Of a stretch of DNA of 64,000 nucleotides, positions 55,477 through 63,494 are shown piece by piece. Source of the DNA: Pseudalgibacter ostreae (lineage in GTDB: Bacteria; Bacteroidota; Bacteroidia; Flavobacteriales; Flavobacteriaceae). The translations under genes were made by a program, and so were the position numbers. The notes under the pieces are model-generated. The model ran no database searches. It worked only from the letters and a program-made list of their open reading frames with translations, and had not been told where the DNA came from. The stretch lies in NCBI RefSeq assembly GCF_042427585.1, contig NZ_JBHMFC010000081.1, forward strand, positions 62,001 through 126,000, written 5' to 3'. Position 1 is the stretch's first letter. Each line of letters opens with the position of its first letter.

Positions 55477-56098
55477 ATTATTAATATTTACAACCTTTCT
55501 TCTTTTTCAAATTTCTTATTCTCAAGAGATTAATATCTATGATGAAAACTATAAATTTCTATCAAAAATTGAGTATGAGAAAGTTTTAAACATTAGTGAT
55601 GGAAAATTACTTGACGGCAATTATTATGTGGTTGATAGTAAAAAAAACATTTCGATTAAACGATTTATAAAAGGAATTAAAACAGGAGAATGGCTTAGTT
55701 TTCATTCCCTCTTTAATGGTTTAAAATTAGTCTCTACAGTTAATTACTCTAATGGTAAACTACAAGGGTATTTTTACAGAACAGACAATCATACTTATAA
55801 CGAGGAAGGCTATTATAAAGATGGAGAAAAACATGGTGTATGGACTAAGAAAACCTATTCTGATATGAATATAGTTGAAATAATTACATATAAAAAGGGG
55901 AAAAAAGATGGTAAGTATAGTTTGGAAGAAATTATTGAAGGTAAAACTAAAACTATAAAAGGAAAATATAAACATAATAAAAAATGTGGGCTTTGGGTAA
56001 TCAAAGATGAATACCTTACAATAATTAAAGAAGATGGTTCAGAAGAACCATCTATAAAAAAAGAATATTATAGAAATGGAATACTTATTAAAAAATAA
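55466..56098 (+). CDS. Secreted MORN-repeat-like protein, probable immunity protein
   Basis: A 210-residue protein with a signal peptide (RLLIFTTFLLFQISYSQ; likely cut after SYS/Q). Several MORN-variant/YwqK-like repeats follow: GIKTGEWLSFHS, GYYKDGEKHGVWTKK, YKKGKKDGKYSLEE and GKYKHNKKCGLWVI. Such repeat proteins are common as periplasmic antitoxins next to secreted toxins in Bacteroidota. It overlaps the metzincin gene by 11 bases. Its periplasmic location fits an inhibitor of a protease injected into the periplasm by a sibling cell. The role is inference; the repeat and signal peptide are seen directly. Confidence 0.78.
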   Translation: MANRLLIFTTFLLFQISYSQEINIYDENYKFLSKIEYEKVLNISDGKLLDGNYYVVDSKKNISIKRFIKGIKTGEWLSFHSLFNGLKLVSTVNYSNGKLQGYFYRTDNHTYNEEGYYKDGEKHGVWTKKTYSDMNIVEIITYKKGKKDGKYSLEEIIEGKTKTIKGKYKHNKKCGLWVIKDEYLTIIKEDGSEEPSIKKEYYRNGILIKK

Positions 56099-56106
56099 TA
56101 GCCCAG

Positions 56107-56222
56107 TTGCCAATAACTAAGTATTCAACTCGCCGATAGGCTAGAGGTGAATATGGTGTTAACGCATCTGACTAATTTGCCACGCTATGGATAAAACAAT
56201 GCGTTGAGGGAAGGCTAATTGG
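56107..56222 (+). repeat. Island repeat, copy B
   Basis: Nearly identical to copy A for about 45 bases, then similar to its end (GGGAAGGCTAAT). The hairpin arms are TATTCAACTCGCC and GGCTAGAGGTGAATA. It starts eight bases after the MORN-like gene and, with copy A, brackets the three-gene T6SS module as a direct repeat. Confidence 0.8.
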
Positions 56223-56302
56223 AGCTAGCCCTGTTTTTGTGTGTTAAATAGATGTTGAACTTACTTCATTTCAAATCTCGTCTTTATTTTCAGACTCTTT
56301 TA

Positions 56303-56420
56303 TCTTGAATATAATAAACACTTAGATTCCTATCGATTTATGTGGGATAATATGGTTAAAAAGAATAAGTTTGATAGGGATATGGCATAGACGCAACTTG
56401 TTACGTCTATATAAATATTG
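56303..56420 (+). repeat. Island repeat E, copy 1
   Basis: Shares the run TTAGATTCCTATCGATTTAT, GGATAATATGGTT and AAGAATAAGTTTGATA with copy 2 (57284-57415). It ends in a hairpin (ATAGACG ... CGTCTAT, inner AAC/GTT) followed by TATTGGCAG. It lies 82 bases before the metallothionein-like gene. Confidence 0.7.
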
Positions 56421-56502
56421 GCAGTGATATAAAAAAAGCTAAAATAATGTATCTTTTTTATGGTTTATCAGTCTACTTAATGAACCATAAAATTTTAAAG
56501 TT

Positions 56503-56616
56503 ATGAATACATGTAAATGCACAGATTGCGATTGTACAAAATGCAATTGCGGGAATTGCTTAGAAAATAATTGTACTTGTTCTAAATGTGATTGTGATAA
56601 ATGCGATTGTTGCTAA
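56503..56616 (+). CDS. Metallothionein-like Cys-rich small protein
   Basis: An open frame of 37 codons beginning MNTCKCTDCDCTKCNCGNC and ending CTCSKCDCDKCDCC. It has 14 Cys in 37 residues, organised as two similar Cys7 halves joined by LENN, with Cys-x-Cys and Cys-x-x-Cys spacings. That pattern is the hallmark of metallothionein-like metal-binding peptides. It has no aromatic residues and several Asp/Lys. It is followed by its own terminator and lies 48 bp upstream of an ECF sigma factor gene. It is too short for most automatic annotation. Function in binding Zn, Cu, Cd or other soft metals is inferred. Confidence 0.75.
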   Translation: MNTCKCTDCDCTKCNCGNCLENNCTCSKCDCDKCDCC

Positions 56617-56623
56617 ATATAAT

Positions 56624-56650
56624 AAAGGTTAGTTTAAAAACTAACCTTTT
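56624..56650 (+). terminator. Terminator behind the metallothionein-like gene
   Basis: Perfect arms AAAGGTTAGTTT and AAACTAACCTTT with a short A loop and a following T run. It sits between the small gene and the sigma factor gene, so the small gene can be expressed by itself at a high level. Confidence 0.85.
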
Positions 56651-56664
56651 ACTTGTTTTTGACT

Positions 56665-57192
56665 ATGGAAACACAAAAAATATGGGATAATTTCAATGAT
56701 GAACTCTATTTCTTCATTTTAAGAAAAGTAAAAGACAAAGACGTTACTAATGATGTTTTTCAAAATACTTTCTTGAAAATTCACAATAATTTATCCAACC
56801 TCAAAAAAGAAGAAAAAGCGAGAGCTTGGGTTTTTCAAATTGCTCGTAACGAGATTTTCAACTACTTTAATAAGGAATCTGCTTATGTAGAGAAATTGGA
56901 TACAAATAAAGAAATTTCTTCTGAAAAGTATGAACATATATGTTGCTTTGATAAATTCATAAATGATTTGCCAGAAATTTATAAACAAGTAATTGAACTG
57001 ATTTATATAAAAGGACAAAAACAAAAAGATGTTGCAAAGGAATTAGAAATAAGCCTTGAAAACGTTAAAGTGAGAATTATAAGGGCGAAAAGTATTTTAA
57101 AGAAAAAATTTAACGAATGTTGTAAATATGAACTTGATAAAAATGGAAAGTTAATTGGAGAATCGAATTGTTCGATATGTAGAACTGAATAA
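56665..57192 (+). CDS. ECF-type RNA polymerase sigma factor (SigZ-like) with Cys-rich C-terminus
   Basis: A sigma-70 family protein of about 175 residues. Region 2 covers residues about 5-70 (DVFQNTFLKIHNNL; ARAWVFQIARNEIFNYF) and region 4 about 95-150 (LPEIYKQVIELIYIKGQKQK, VAKELEISLENVKVRIIRAK). The C-terminal extension CCKYELDKNGKLIGESNCSIC has four Cys and resembles that of SigZ-like sigma factors. It may bind metal or sense redox state. The ATG at 56665 gives the family N-terminus. No anti-sigma gene lies next to it. Proximity to the metallothionein-like gene suggests a metal response (inference). Confidence 0.85.
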   Translation: METQKIWDNFNDELYFFILRKVKDKDVTNDVFQNTFLKIHNNLSNLKKEEKARAWVFQIARNEIFNYFNKESAYVEKLDTNKEISSEKYEHICCFDKFINDLPEIYKQVIELIYIKGQKQKDVAKELEISLENVKVRIIRAKSILKKKFNECCKYELDKNGKLIGESNCSICRTE

Positions 57193-57197
57193 AAGCC

Positions 57198-57260
57198 AAA
57201 TGCCAATAACAAAGCATTCTGCTCGGCTAATCTACATTTTACCCATAGCTTATATTAAAT
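57198..57260. repeat. Island repeat, degenerate copy D with an inverted part
   Basis: Begins CCAATAACAAAGCATTC like the start of copies A/B. Its right part ACATTTTACCCATAGCTTA is the reverse complement of the CTATGGGTAAAAC block found in copy C, so this copy appears rearranged. Confidence 0.5.
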
Positions 57261-57283
57261 AGGTTTCATAAAACCCTCCGTTT

Positions 57284-57415
57284 GTTCTGAATAGAATAAG
57301 CAATTAGATTCCTATCGATTTATTTAGGATAATATGGTTTAAAAGAATAAGTTTGATATATAAAATATAGATGCAATTGAGGTATAGGCGCAACTGGTTG
57401 CGTCTATACAAGTGT
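57284..57415 (+). repeat. Island repeat E, copy 2
   Basis: Matches copy 1 (56303-56420) over TTAGATTCCTATCGATTTAT, GGATAATATGGTT and AGAATAAGTTTGATA. Its hairpin (ATAGGCGCAAC ... GTTGCGTCTAT) has compensating base differences relative to copy 1. It ends with CAAGTGTTGTATGCC. Confidence 0.7.
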
Positions 57416-57446
57416 TGTATGCCATGCGAAAAAAGAGCCAACGCAC

Positions 57447-57508
57447 AAATAGCACTTTTGGTTTTTGCCAACACACAGGCAAACGCTGAAAAACCAAAAG
57501 AGCTATTT
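57447..57508. repeat. 20-bp palindrome upstream of the helicase gene
   Basis: Arms AAATAGCACTTTTGGTTTTT (57447-57466) and AAAAACCAAAAGAGCTATTT (57489-57508) pair at 19 of 20 positions around a 22-base centre. Both flanks carry the direct repeat AGCCAACGC. It ends 23 bases before the ATG at 57532. Confidence 0.7.
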
Positions 57509-57531
57509 TTAGCCAACGCTTGACTTAATGA

Positions 57532-60500
57532 ATGACTAAAGAAAATCAAATATTAATTGAATTGCTAGATGGTGTATCTAAGTGGTCTGACTTAAAAAAA
57601 AAGTTAGAACAATTTAACACCACCCAAACTGAAACGACATCCAAAAAGACTTTAGCAGGAAAAATATTTGAATACTTCTGTAAATACTATTTCCAAACCG
57701 ACCCAGAAAAAATTGATTTATACACAGATGTTTGGCTTTATGAAGAAATACCTCTAAGCATTAGAAAGGAATTAAACTTGCCCTCTATTGACCATGGAAT
57801 TGACATTCTTCTAAAAGATATTGACTCAGGGTATCATGCTGTCCAATGCAAATTTAAAAATGATGAACTCAAAAGTCTAAGTTGGTCGGGAGACAAAATT
57901 GCCAATGTTTTTGCATTGGGAACAAATTGCCAAAAAATTATAGTCTTTTCAAATGTTGCTGATGTAACGAAAGTTGCAAAAGCATTTGGAGATAAATATG
58001 AGCAAATTCTTAATGACACTCTTTTAGAATTAGATGAAAATGCTTTTATCCGCATTCTATCAATAGCAAAAGGAAATCAACTTCCAAGTATTGAGAAATT
58101 TAAACCTCGTGACCATCAGAAAATTGCAATTGAAAAAGTTGTAACACACTTTAAAAATGAAAGCAGAGGACAATTAATCCTGCCTTGTGGTGCTGGTAAA
58201 ACTCTAACTGCTTTATGGATAAAAGAAGGGTTGAAACCTAAAACAACACTCGTTTTAGTTCCCTCTTTAGCCTTACTAAGACAAATAAAAACTGATTGGG
58301 CTAGACAAAAAAGCACTTCTTTTCGCCCCTTATATGTTTGCTCTGAAAAGGACATTAATAAGGGTGATGATAGTGCAGTTACGCAATCATATGAGATTCA
58401 AGGTCCAGTTACAACAGATTACAAAAAGGTTCGGGCATTTCTGGAAAAAGAGGGCGATAAAATAATCTTCTCTACATATCAATCTATAGAAGTTGTATCA
58501 ATAGCAAGTTTACAAATTCCAAATTTTGAATTCGGTTTGATTATATGTGATGAAGCTCACAGAACTGCGGGAAGCACAAAGAAAAACACGTTTACAATTG
58601 TACACGACAATGACAAACTACGAGCTTCAAGAAGGCTTTATATGACTGCAACTCCGAAAGTTGCTTCAACAAGTTTAAAAACTAAACTTGGAGACGAGTA
58701 CGAATTACTATGTGATATGAGTAATCCTACTGTTTTTGGAGAAGAAGCTTACAGAATGAGTTTTGGGGAAGCAATTGACAAAGGTATTTTAGTAGACTAT
58801 AAGATAATAGGAATCGGAGTAACTGATAAGGAAGTTAAAAAGTACATTGAGGAACGTGAATTTATAGGTCAGATAACAGCAGAGGACTTGGCGCACAATT
58901 TTGCTTTAGAATTGGTAATGACTAAATACAAAGCCTTTCATGGCTTAACCTTTCATTCAAAAGTTATATTAGCAAAAGAATTCGCAAATCGACATTCCAA
59001 ATTCTTTGACAATATTTATTCAGAAAGCGTAAATGGAAAACAATCAACAACCTTTAGAAAAAAGGTGTTAGATGAATTTAAGAATAGTGCAAAAGGAATT
59101 GTTTCAAATGCACGCTGTTTGACAGAAGGCGTTGACGTGCCAACAATCGATTTAATTTATTTCTGTGACCCAAAGACTTCTAAAATTGATATCGTACAAG
59201 CCTCAGGTAGAGCGTTGAGAAAAGACCCAAAAGGAGGCAAAAAAAGTGGTTACATTATTATTCCCATATTTCATCATATTGAAGAAAATCTTGAAGATGA
59301 AATTAAAAAGAAACCAATTTTCAATTATCTAATTCAAGTCGTGAGAGCCATGTGCGACCAAGATGAAAGGTTGGAAGCAGAGATTAATGACATAGCATCT
59401 AAAAAAGGGAAACGGTCTAATTCTAAACTACTTATTGATTTCAAAGACAATGAAATAGAAAAGATTATTAAACTAGAAGGGTTAGAAAAAAAACTACAAA
59501 ACGTTCTATTTGATGAGATAATTGAAAAAACAAAAGATTTTTGGCAAGTAATGTTCATGCAGCTAGTTGATTTTCAAAAGAAATTTCAACACTTAGAAGT
59601 TTCTCGAAAGGAGAATCCTCAATTATGTAACTGGATTTACGAGCAACGAAGAAAAAACAGAGCAAAAAAACTAAATCTGCTAAAACGGAATAAACTTGAT
59701 TCAATTGGTTTTGATTGGAAAAGTGAAGAATTTAGAGAGGATACTGACTATGATGACATTTGGTGGGATAGTTACGTTAAACTGGAAGCATACTACAAGG
59801 AGAATGGGAACTCTGACATACCAGCAAGATATAAAAAGGACAAGCCTCTAGGAACATGGGTGGTTGCTCAAAGGGCAAAAAGAAGAAAAAATGAATTGAA
59901 CCAAGACCGCATTGACCTGCTTGATGAATTGGATTTTAGTTGGGATGCTAAAGTGAAGATTTTCGACCAATTCTGTCAAAAGCTAATCGAATACAAACAG
60001 AAATATGGTGATACCAATGTTCCTACCATCTCAAAGGATTTTCCTAAGCTAGGAAAATGGACTAATAAATATCGGTCAATCATAAATAATGGGGAACTGC
60101 AACCAAATGGCTCAATTAAATACAGTGGTTCTTACCTTAGTAAAAAAGAAATAGAGAAACTAAAGTCGATTGGATTTAAAAACTCAGTTAGAAAAACAAG
60201 ATGGGAAGACTACTATGACGATTTAAAAGAGTTTTTCGACAAAAACGGTCATTCAAAGCCAGTCCAATCAGAAGAACCACAATTGTATTATTGGGTTTAT
60301 AGAAACAGAAAAAATCAAAAAGACCTAACAACCAAACAAATCAGCCTCTTAAAAGACTTGGATTTTGATTTTTCTTTCGACTCAAAGTACAGTCGTTCTG
60401 GAAGTACACAAAACTGGATGGAACGTTTAACACAGTTACAATTGTTCAAAGATGAAAATGAAAATTTTGACCTAACACCTGAAAACGAAATCTTTGAAGG

Positions 60501-62475
60501 TCTTTATGACTGGTTAGTTTATCAAAGACGATTATTTAATAATGAAACACTAGACTCAGAAAAAGTAAAAAAACTTAAATCAATTGGATTAGACTTCAAC
60601 ACAGATTTTCTACCATACACAGAACAAGAATGGGAGAAGAAATTTGAAGCAGTAAAAGAACTTTATAATAACACAGGTTCATTCTTTATTTCCTCAACCG
60701 ATATAGATAATCGTCCTCTGCTTTCATGGCTACGATACCAGAAAAAGTTAGAAAAAGAGGGCAATTTAGATGAAGAAAAAAGAAAAAAGCTACTTGAATT
60801 AGGATATTCTTTTACCCATACGTACAGAGGTAAAGGAAATAACTCCAAACCAAGAAATGAGGAACAATGGTTAAAGAAACTTGCCGATTTAAAGGAATAC
60901 TCTGAGAAGAACGGTACATTTCTAATTCCTAAATCAAATGAAAATTACTCACATCTAATTCCATGGATTCAATATCAAAAGAAACTATGGCGAGAAGATA
61001 ATTTATCCTCAGATAGAGAAGCTAAACTATTGGGTATTGGTTTTCCATTTGAAGAAAGTTACAGAGGTAAAACACTTAATTCATTAGGTCGGTCTTCCGA
61101 AGAAAAACAATCTGTTGATGAAGTCTGGCTAGATAATCTCAATGTATTAAAAAGCTATTATGACGAATTTAAAACATGGCTCATTCCTACCGATTCGGAG
61201 GAATATAAGTCACTTAAAGCTTGGTTACAATATCAAAGACAACTATTTAGAAATGGCAAACTAAATGAAGACAAAGTATCCAAACTAACTGAAATAGGAT
61301 ATTCCTTCGATTTAGATTTTAGAGGTCGAAAACCACAAAACAACTTAATTGATTGGGAAGAAAAATTAGAAGAATTAAGTTTCTATTTTTCCAAATATAA
61401 TACCTTTCTCATTCCTAAAAGCCTACCTCAATATCAAGACCTTAAAAAATGGCTGATTGAGCAAAAGAGACTATATAAGAATAACCGATTAACTGATGAG
61501 AAGTTAGAGAAATTAAACAAAATTGGTTACTCATTTGATGTTAACTATCAAGGTAAAAAGTTTGAATTCGAAGTAAACCCTAGTTCTCGTCCAACCAAGA
61601 CCAAAACAAAAAGCACATCATTTGATAGTTGGGAACAAACCTACTTACTTCTTTTGAATTTTAAGATCTATGAAGGACACTGTAATGTTCCTAGAAGCTT
61701 TGAAAATAAAACTCTTGCAAACTTCGTAACGAGAAACAGATTTCTATACAAAAAAGGTGAATTAGAGACTGAAAAAATTGAAAAGTTAAAATTACTGCAA
61801 TTCGAATTTACTGCACCAAAGTCAAATGCTTGGAAAAATAAATTTGAAGAGTTAGAGACCTTTTTCAAAAAAAATGGACATAGCAATTACCAGAAAAGTG
61901 ATGGTAATCCGAGTATTTATCACTGGATTCTAGGTCAAAGGGTTGCCAAACGTAAAAACAAACTAGCCTCTGATAAAATTGCTAAACTAAATTCAATAAA
62001 ATTCATTTGGGAGCCTAACAGTAAAGGGGCATCACCACGAGATGATGATTGGTTTGATAAGTTGATTGAATTAAAAAAGTACAAAGAAGAATTCGGACAT
62101 ACAAATGTTTCCCAAATTGACCCGAAGTACAAAAAATTAGGTCGTTGGCTAAATGATCAACGAGTTTATAAAAAAGGGAGAAAAAATACGAAAGGAGAAA
62201 TTACTTATTTGAGTGAGGAAAGAGAAGCTTTTTTAGAGGAATTAGGTGTGATTTGGGACATGAAAGAACATGAGTGGGACACTAAGCTCAATCTACTTAA
62301 AGAGTTCTATGAAAAATACGGACACTTTAATGTGAAACAATCTGACAAAGAGTTTGACGGTTTATATTACTGGATTTATAATATCCGTAAAAAGGGAACT
62401 TCGAAAGTAAATATTGCTAAGCTTTCAACAATTAGCTTTCCTATTGATGAATTAAAAGAAATTGAAAATGAATAA
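57532..62475 (+). CDS. Mrr-like nuclease + SF2 helicase + about 13 helicase-associated (HA) repeats
   Basis: A very large protein of 1647 residues. Residues about 20-150 form a restriction-endonuclease-like domain with HGIDILLKD (Asp91) and HAVQCKFK (Gln105, Lys107), the D...QxK pattern of Mrr-type nucleases. Residues about 190-640 are a superfamily 2 helicase: PCGAGKT near 217-224, CDEAH 339-343, MTATPK near 371 and the motif VI-like QASGRALRKDP. From about 670 to the end there are about 13 helicase-associated (HA) domains of 65-90 residues, each with a W/F-x(2)-K/L...YK...GH/N.....P start, LG.W/L..W...QR centre and a ...L..IGF.W end. It is flanked by island repeats. Similar nuclease-helicase proteins restrict foreign DNA, so an anti-phage role is likely but unproven. 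Confidence 0.85.
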   Translation: MTKENQILIELLDGVSKWSDLKKKLEQFNTTQTETTSKKTLAGKIFEYFCKYYFQTDPEKIDLYTDVWLYEEIPLSIRKELNLPSIDHGIDILLKDIDSGYHAVQCKFKNDELKSLSWSGDKIANVFALGTNCQKIIVFSNVADVTKVAKAFGDKYEQILNDTLLELDENAFIRILSIAKGNQLPSIEKFKPRDHQKIAIEKVVTHFKNESRGQLILPCGAGKTLTALWIKEGLKPKTTLVLVPSLALLRQIKTDWARQKSTSFRPLYVCSEKDINKGDDSAVTQSYEIQGPVTTDYKKVRAFLEKEGDKIIFSTYQSIEVVSIASLQIPNFEFGLIICDEAHRTAGSTKKNTFTIVHDNDKLRASRRLYMTATPKVASTSLKTKLGDEYELLCDMSNPTVFGEEAYRMSFGEAIDKGILVDYKIIGIGVTDKEVKKYIEEREFIGQITAEDLAHNFALELVMTKYKAFHGLTFHSKVILAKEFANRHSKFFDNIYSESVNGKQSTTFRKKVLDEFKNSAKGIVSNARCLTEGVDVPTIDLIYFCDPKTSKIDIVQASGRALRKDPKGGKKSGYIIIPIFHHIEENLEDEIKKKPIFNYLIQVVRAMCDQDERLEAEINDIASKKGKRSNSKLLIDFKDNEIEKIIKLEGLEKKLQNVLFDEIIEKTKDFWQVMFMQLVDFQKKFQHLEVSRKENPQLCNWIYEQRRKNRAKKLNLLKRNKLDSIGFDWKSEEFREDTDYDDIWWDSYVKLEAYYKENGNSDIPARYKKDKPLGTWVVAQRAKRRKNELNQDRIDLLDELDFSWDAKVKIFDQFCQKLIEYKQKYGDTNVPTISKDFPKLGKWTNKYRSIINNGELQPNGSIKYSGSYLSKKEIEKLKSIGFKNSVRKTRWEDYYDDLKEFFDKNGHSKPVQSEEPQLYYWVYRNRKNQKDLTTKQISLLKDLDFDFSFDSKYSRSGSTQNWMERLTQLQLFKDENENFDLTPENEIFEGLYDWLVYQRRLFNNETLDSEKVKKLKSIGLDFNTDFLPYTEQEWEKKFEAVKELYNNTGSFFISSTDIDNRPLLSWLRYQKKLEKEGNLDEEKRKKLLELGYSFTHTYRGKGNNSKPRNEEQWLKKLADLKEYSEKNGTFLIPKSNENYSHLIPWIQYQKKLWREDNLSSDREAKLLGIGFPFEESYRGKTLNSLGRSSEEKQSVDEVWLDNLNVLKSYYDEFKTWLIPTDSEEYKSLKAWLQYQRQLFRNGKLNEDKVSKLTEIGYSFDLDFRGRKPQNNLIDWEEKLEELSFYFSKYNTFLIPKSLPQYQDLKKWLIEQKRLYKNNRLTDEKLEKLNKIGYSFDVNYQGKKFEFEVNPSSRPTKTKTKSTSFDSWEQTYLLLLNFKIYEGHCNVPRSFENKTLANFVTRNRFLYKKGELETEKIEKLKLLQFEFTAPKSNAWKNKFEELETFFKKNGHSNYQKSDGNPSIYHWILGQRVAKRKNKLASDKIAKLNSIKFIWEPNSKGASPRDDDWFDKLIELKKYKEEFGHTNVSQIDPKYKKLGRWLNDQRVYKKGRKNTKGEITYLSEEREAFLEELGVIWDMKEHEWDTKLNLLKEFYEKYGHFNVKQSDKEFDGLYYWIYNIRKKGTSKVNIAKLSTISFPIDELKEIENE

Positions 62476-62798
62476 AAGTATCAACGCTACAAAGCCATAC
62501 ACATTGCCAAGTCGCTCTAAAGCCAACAGCCCGAGCCCAAACTTGTCAATAAGTATGTCTTTTGCCTCCGCTCCTAAAAAGAAAGCACAGGCACACACAA
62601 TGGCTAAAAAAACATAGGGGTTTTGGTGGTAAATTGGAAGTTTTAAGCTTCGATTATAGACCGCCAAACCAAAATTTTGATAATGTAAAAAGAAAGATAA
62701 TTATAAAAATATTTGGCTTGGCTAAGTGCTAAAATGAAAGGGTAGAATTTCAAACTCCCCTACGTTTCTTAGCCGGGTCGTTGGGTGTAATACGAAAA
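62476..62798. other. Structured intergenic block between the helicase and the last orphan gene
   Basis: No gene. It starts with CAACGCTACAAAGCC, contains CCGCCAAACCAAAATTTTG, and ends with the island repeat G copy 2 (listed separately), including TCGTTGGGTG. It resembles the block at 53494-53620. Confidence 0.5.
62711..62785 (+). repeat. Island repeat G, copy 2
   Basis: Motif order ATTTGGCTTG, then CCCCTACGTTTCTTAGCC, then TCGTTGGGTG, matching copy 1 at 53547-53620 at both ends with a divergent middle. It lies 14 bases before the next gene, which is the same kind of position as copy 1 before the TssD gene. Confidence 0.55.
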
Positions 62799-63476
62799 AT
62801 GAATAGAGAATTATATATACAAATAATTAGAAATGAATGCGACTTTCTTGAAAAAGAAGGTTACCTATTTAGTAAAATAGAAAATAATATCTTTTACAAA
62901 AAAGAATCCAATTATGGAGAGATCAGAATCAGATTTAACTGGATAGAATATGGAGATAAATTTATTACACAAGGATTAACAGTTGAAAAAAGATTTAATG
63001 AAGTTGAAGAGGTGATTCTTAAAATTGTAGAAGGGGAATTAGGCAATTATTATACTATCTATAAAAACCCTTGCTTTGAAGATATACAATCAGATTTAAA
63101 CTATACTGAACTTGAAAATAATATAAGGTTTGAAACTTATAATATTAGAGATATTAAACTTTTTGCAAAGACAGTTAAAGCTTTTTATTCAAATACAGTA
63201 TTAAAATATTTAAAGAGATATGAAAGTTTAAACGCCTTAGACAAAGAACTAAAATCACTATTAGACTCAAAGACAATTCAAAGTATATTTACTTCATTAG
63301 AGAACACAACAATCCTAAGATTCTGTATTGTAGCATTTATTTGCAACAACAAGGATATACTTACGTTTTTTGACAATATTTATTTACCTTATTTGAAGGA
63401 TAACTCAAGTAATGAACTGAATAAAACTGAACTGAATGGATTACTGTACATTCAAAGTGTTTTCAGAGATAAGTAG
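62799..63476 (+). CDS. Hypothetical protein (orphan island gene)
   Basis: A protein of about 225 residues starting MNRELYIQIIRNECDFLEKE. The preferred ATG is 62799; an upstream start at 62781 lies inside repeat G. It is soluble and highly charged. The N-terminal half has the pattern KIENNIFYKKESNYGEIRIRF and the second half is helical (FYSNTVLKYLKRYESL). I do not recognise the family. The N-terminal part has the look of small accessory or immunity proteins (inference, weak). It is bounded by island repeats on both sides (G copy 2 upstream, copy C 18 bases downstream). Confidence 0.6.
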   Translation: MNRELYIQIIRNECDFLEKEGYLFSKIENNIFYKKESNYGEIRIRFNWIEYGDKFITQGLTVEKRFNEVEEVILKIVEGELGNYYTIYKNPCFEDIQSDLNYTELENNIRFETYNIRDIKLFAKTVKAFYSNTVLKYLKRYESLNALDKELKSLLDSKTIQSIFTSLENTTILRFCIVAFICNNKDILTFFDNIYLPYLKDNSSNELNKTELNGLLYIQSVFRDK

Positions 63477-63494
63477 TTGATAAAATACTACACA

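Noticed and set aside
56303..56420. Hairpins of repeats E as simple rho-independent terminators
   Set aside because: They are not followed by T runs, and they belong to blocks of over 100 bp conserved between two places, which a plain terminator would not explain.
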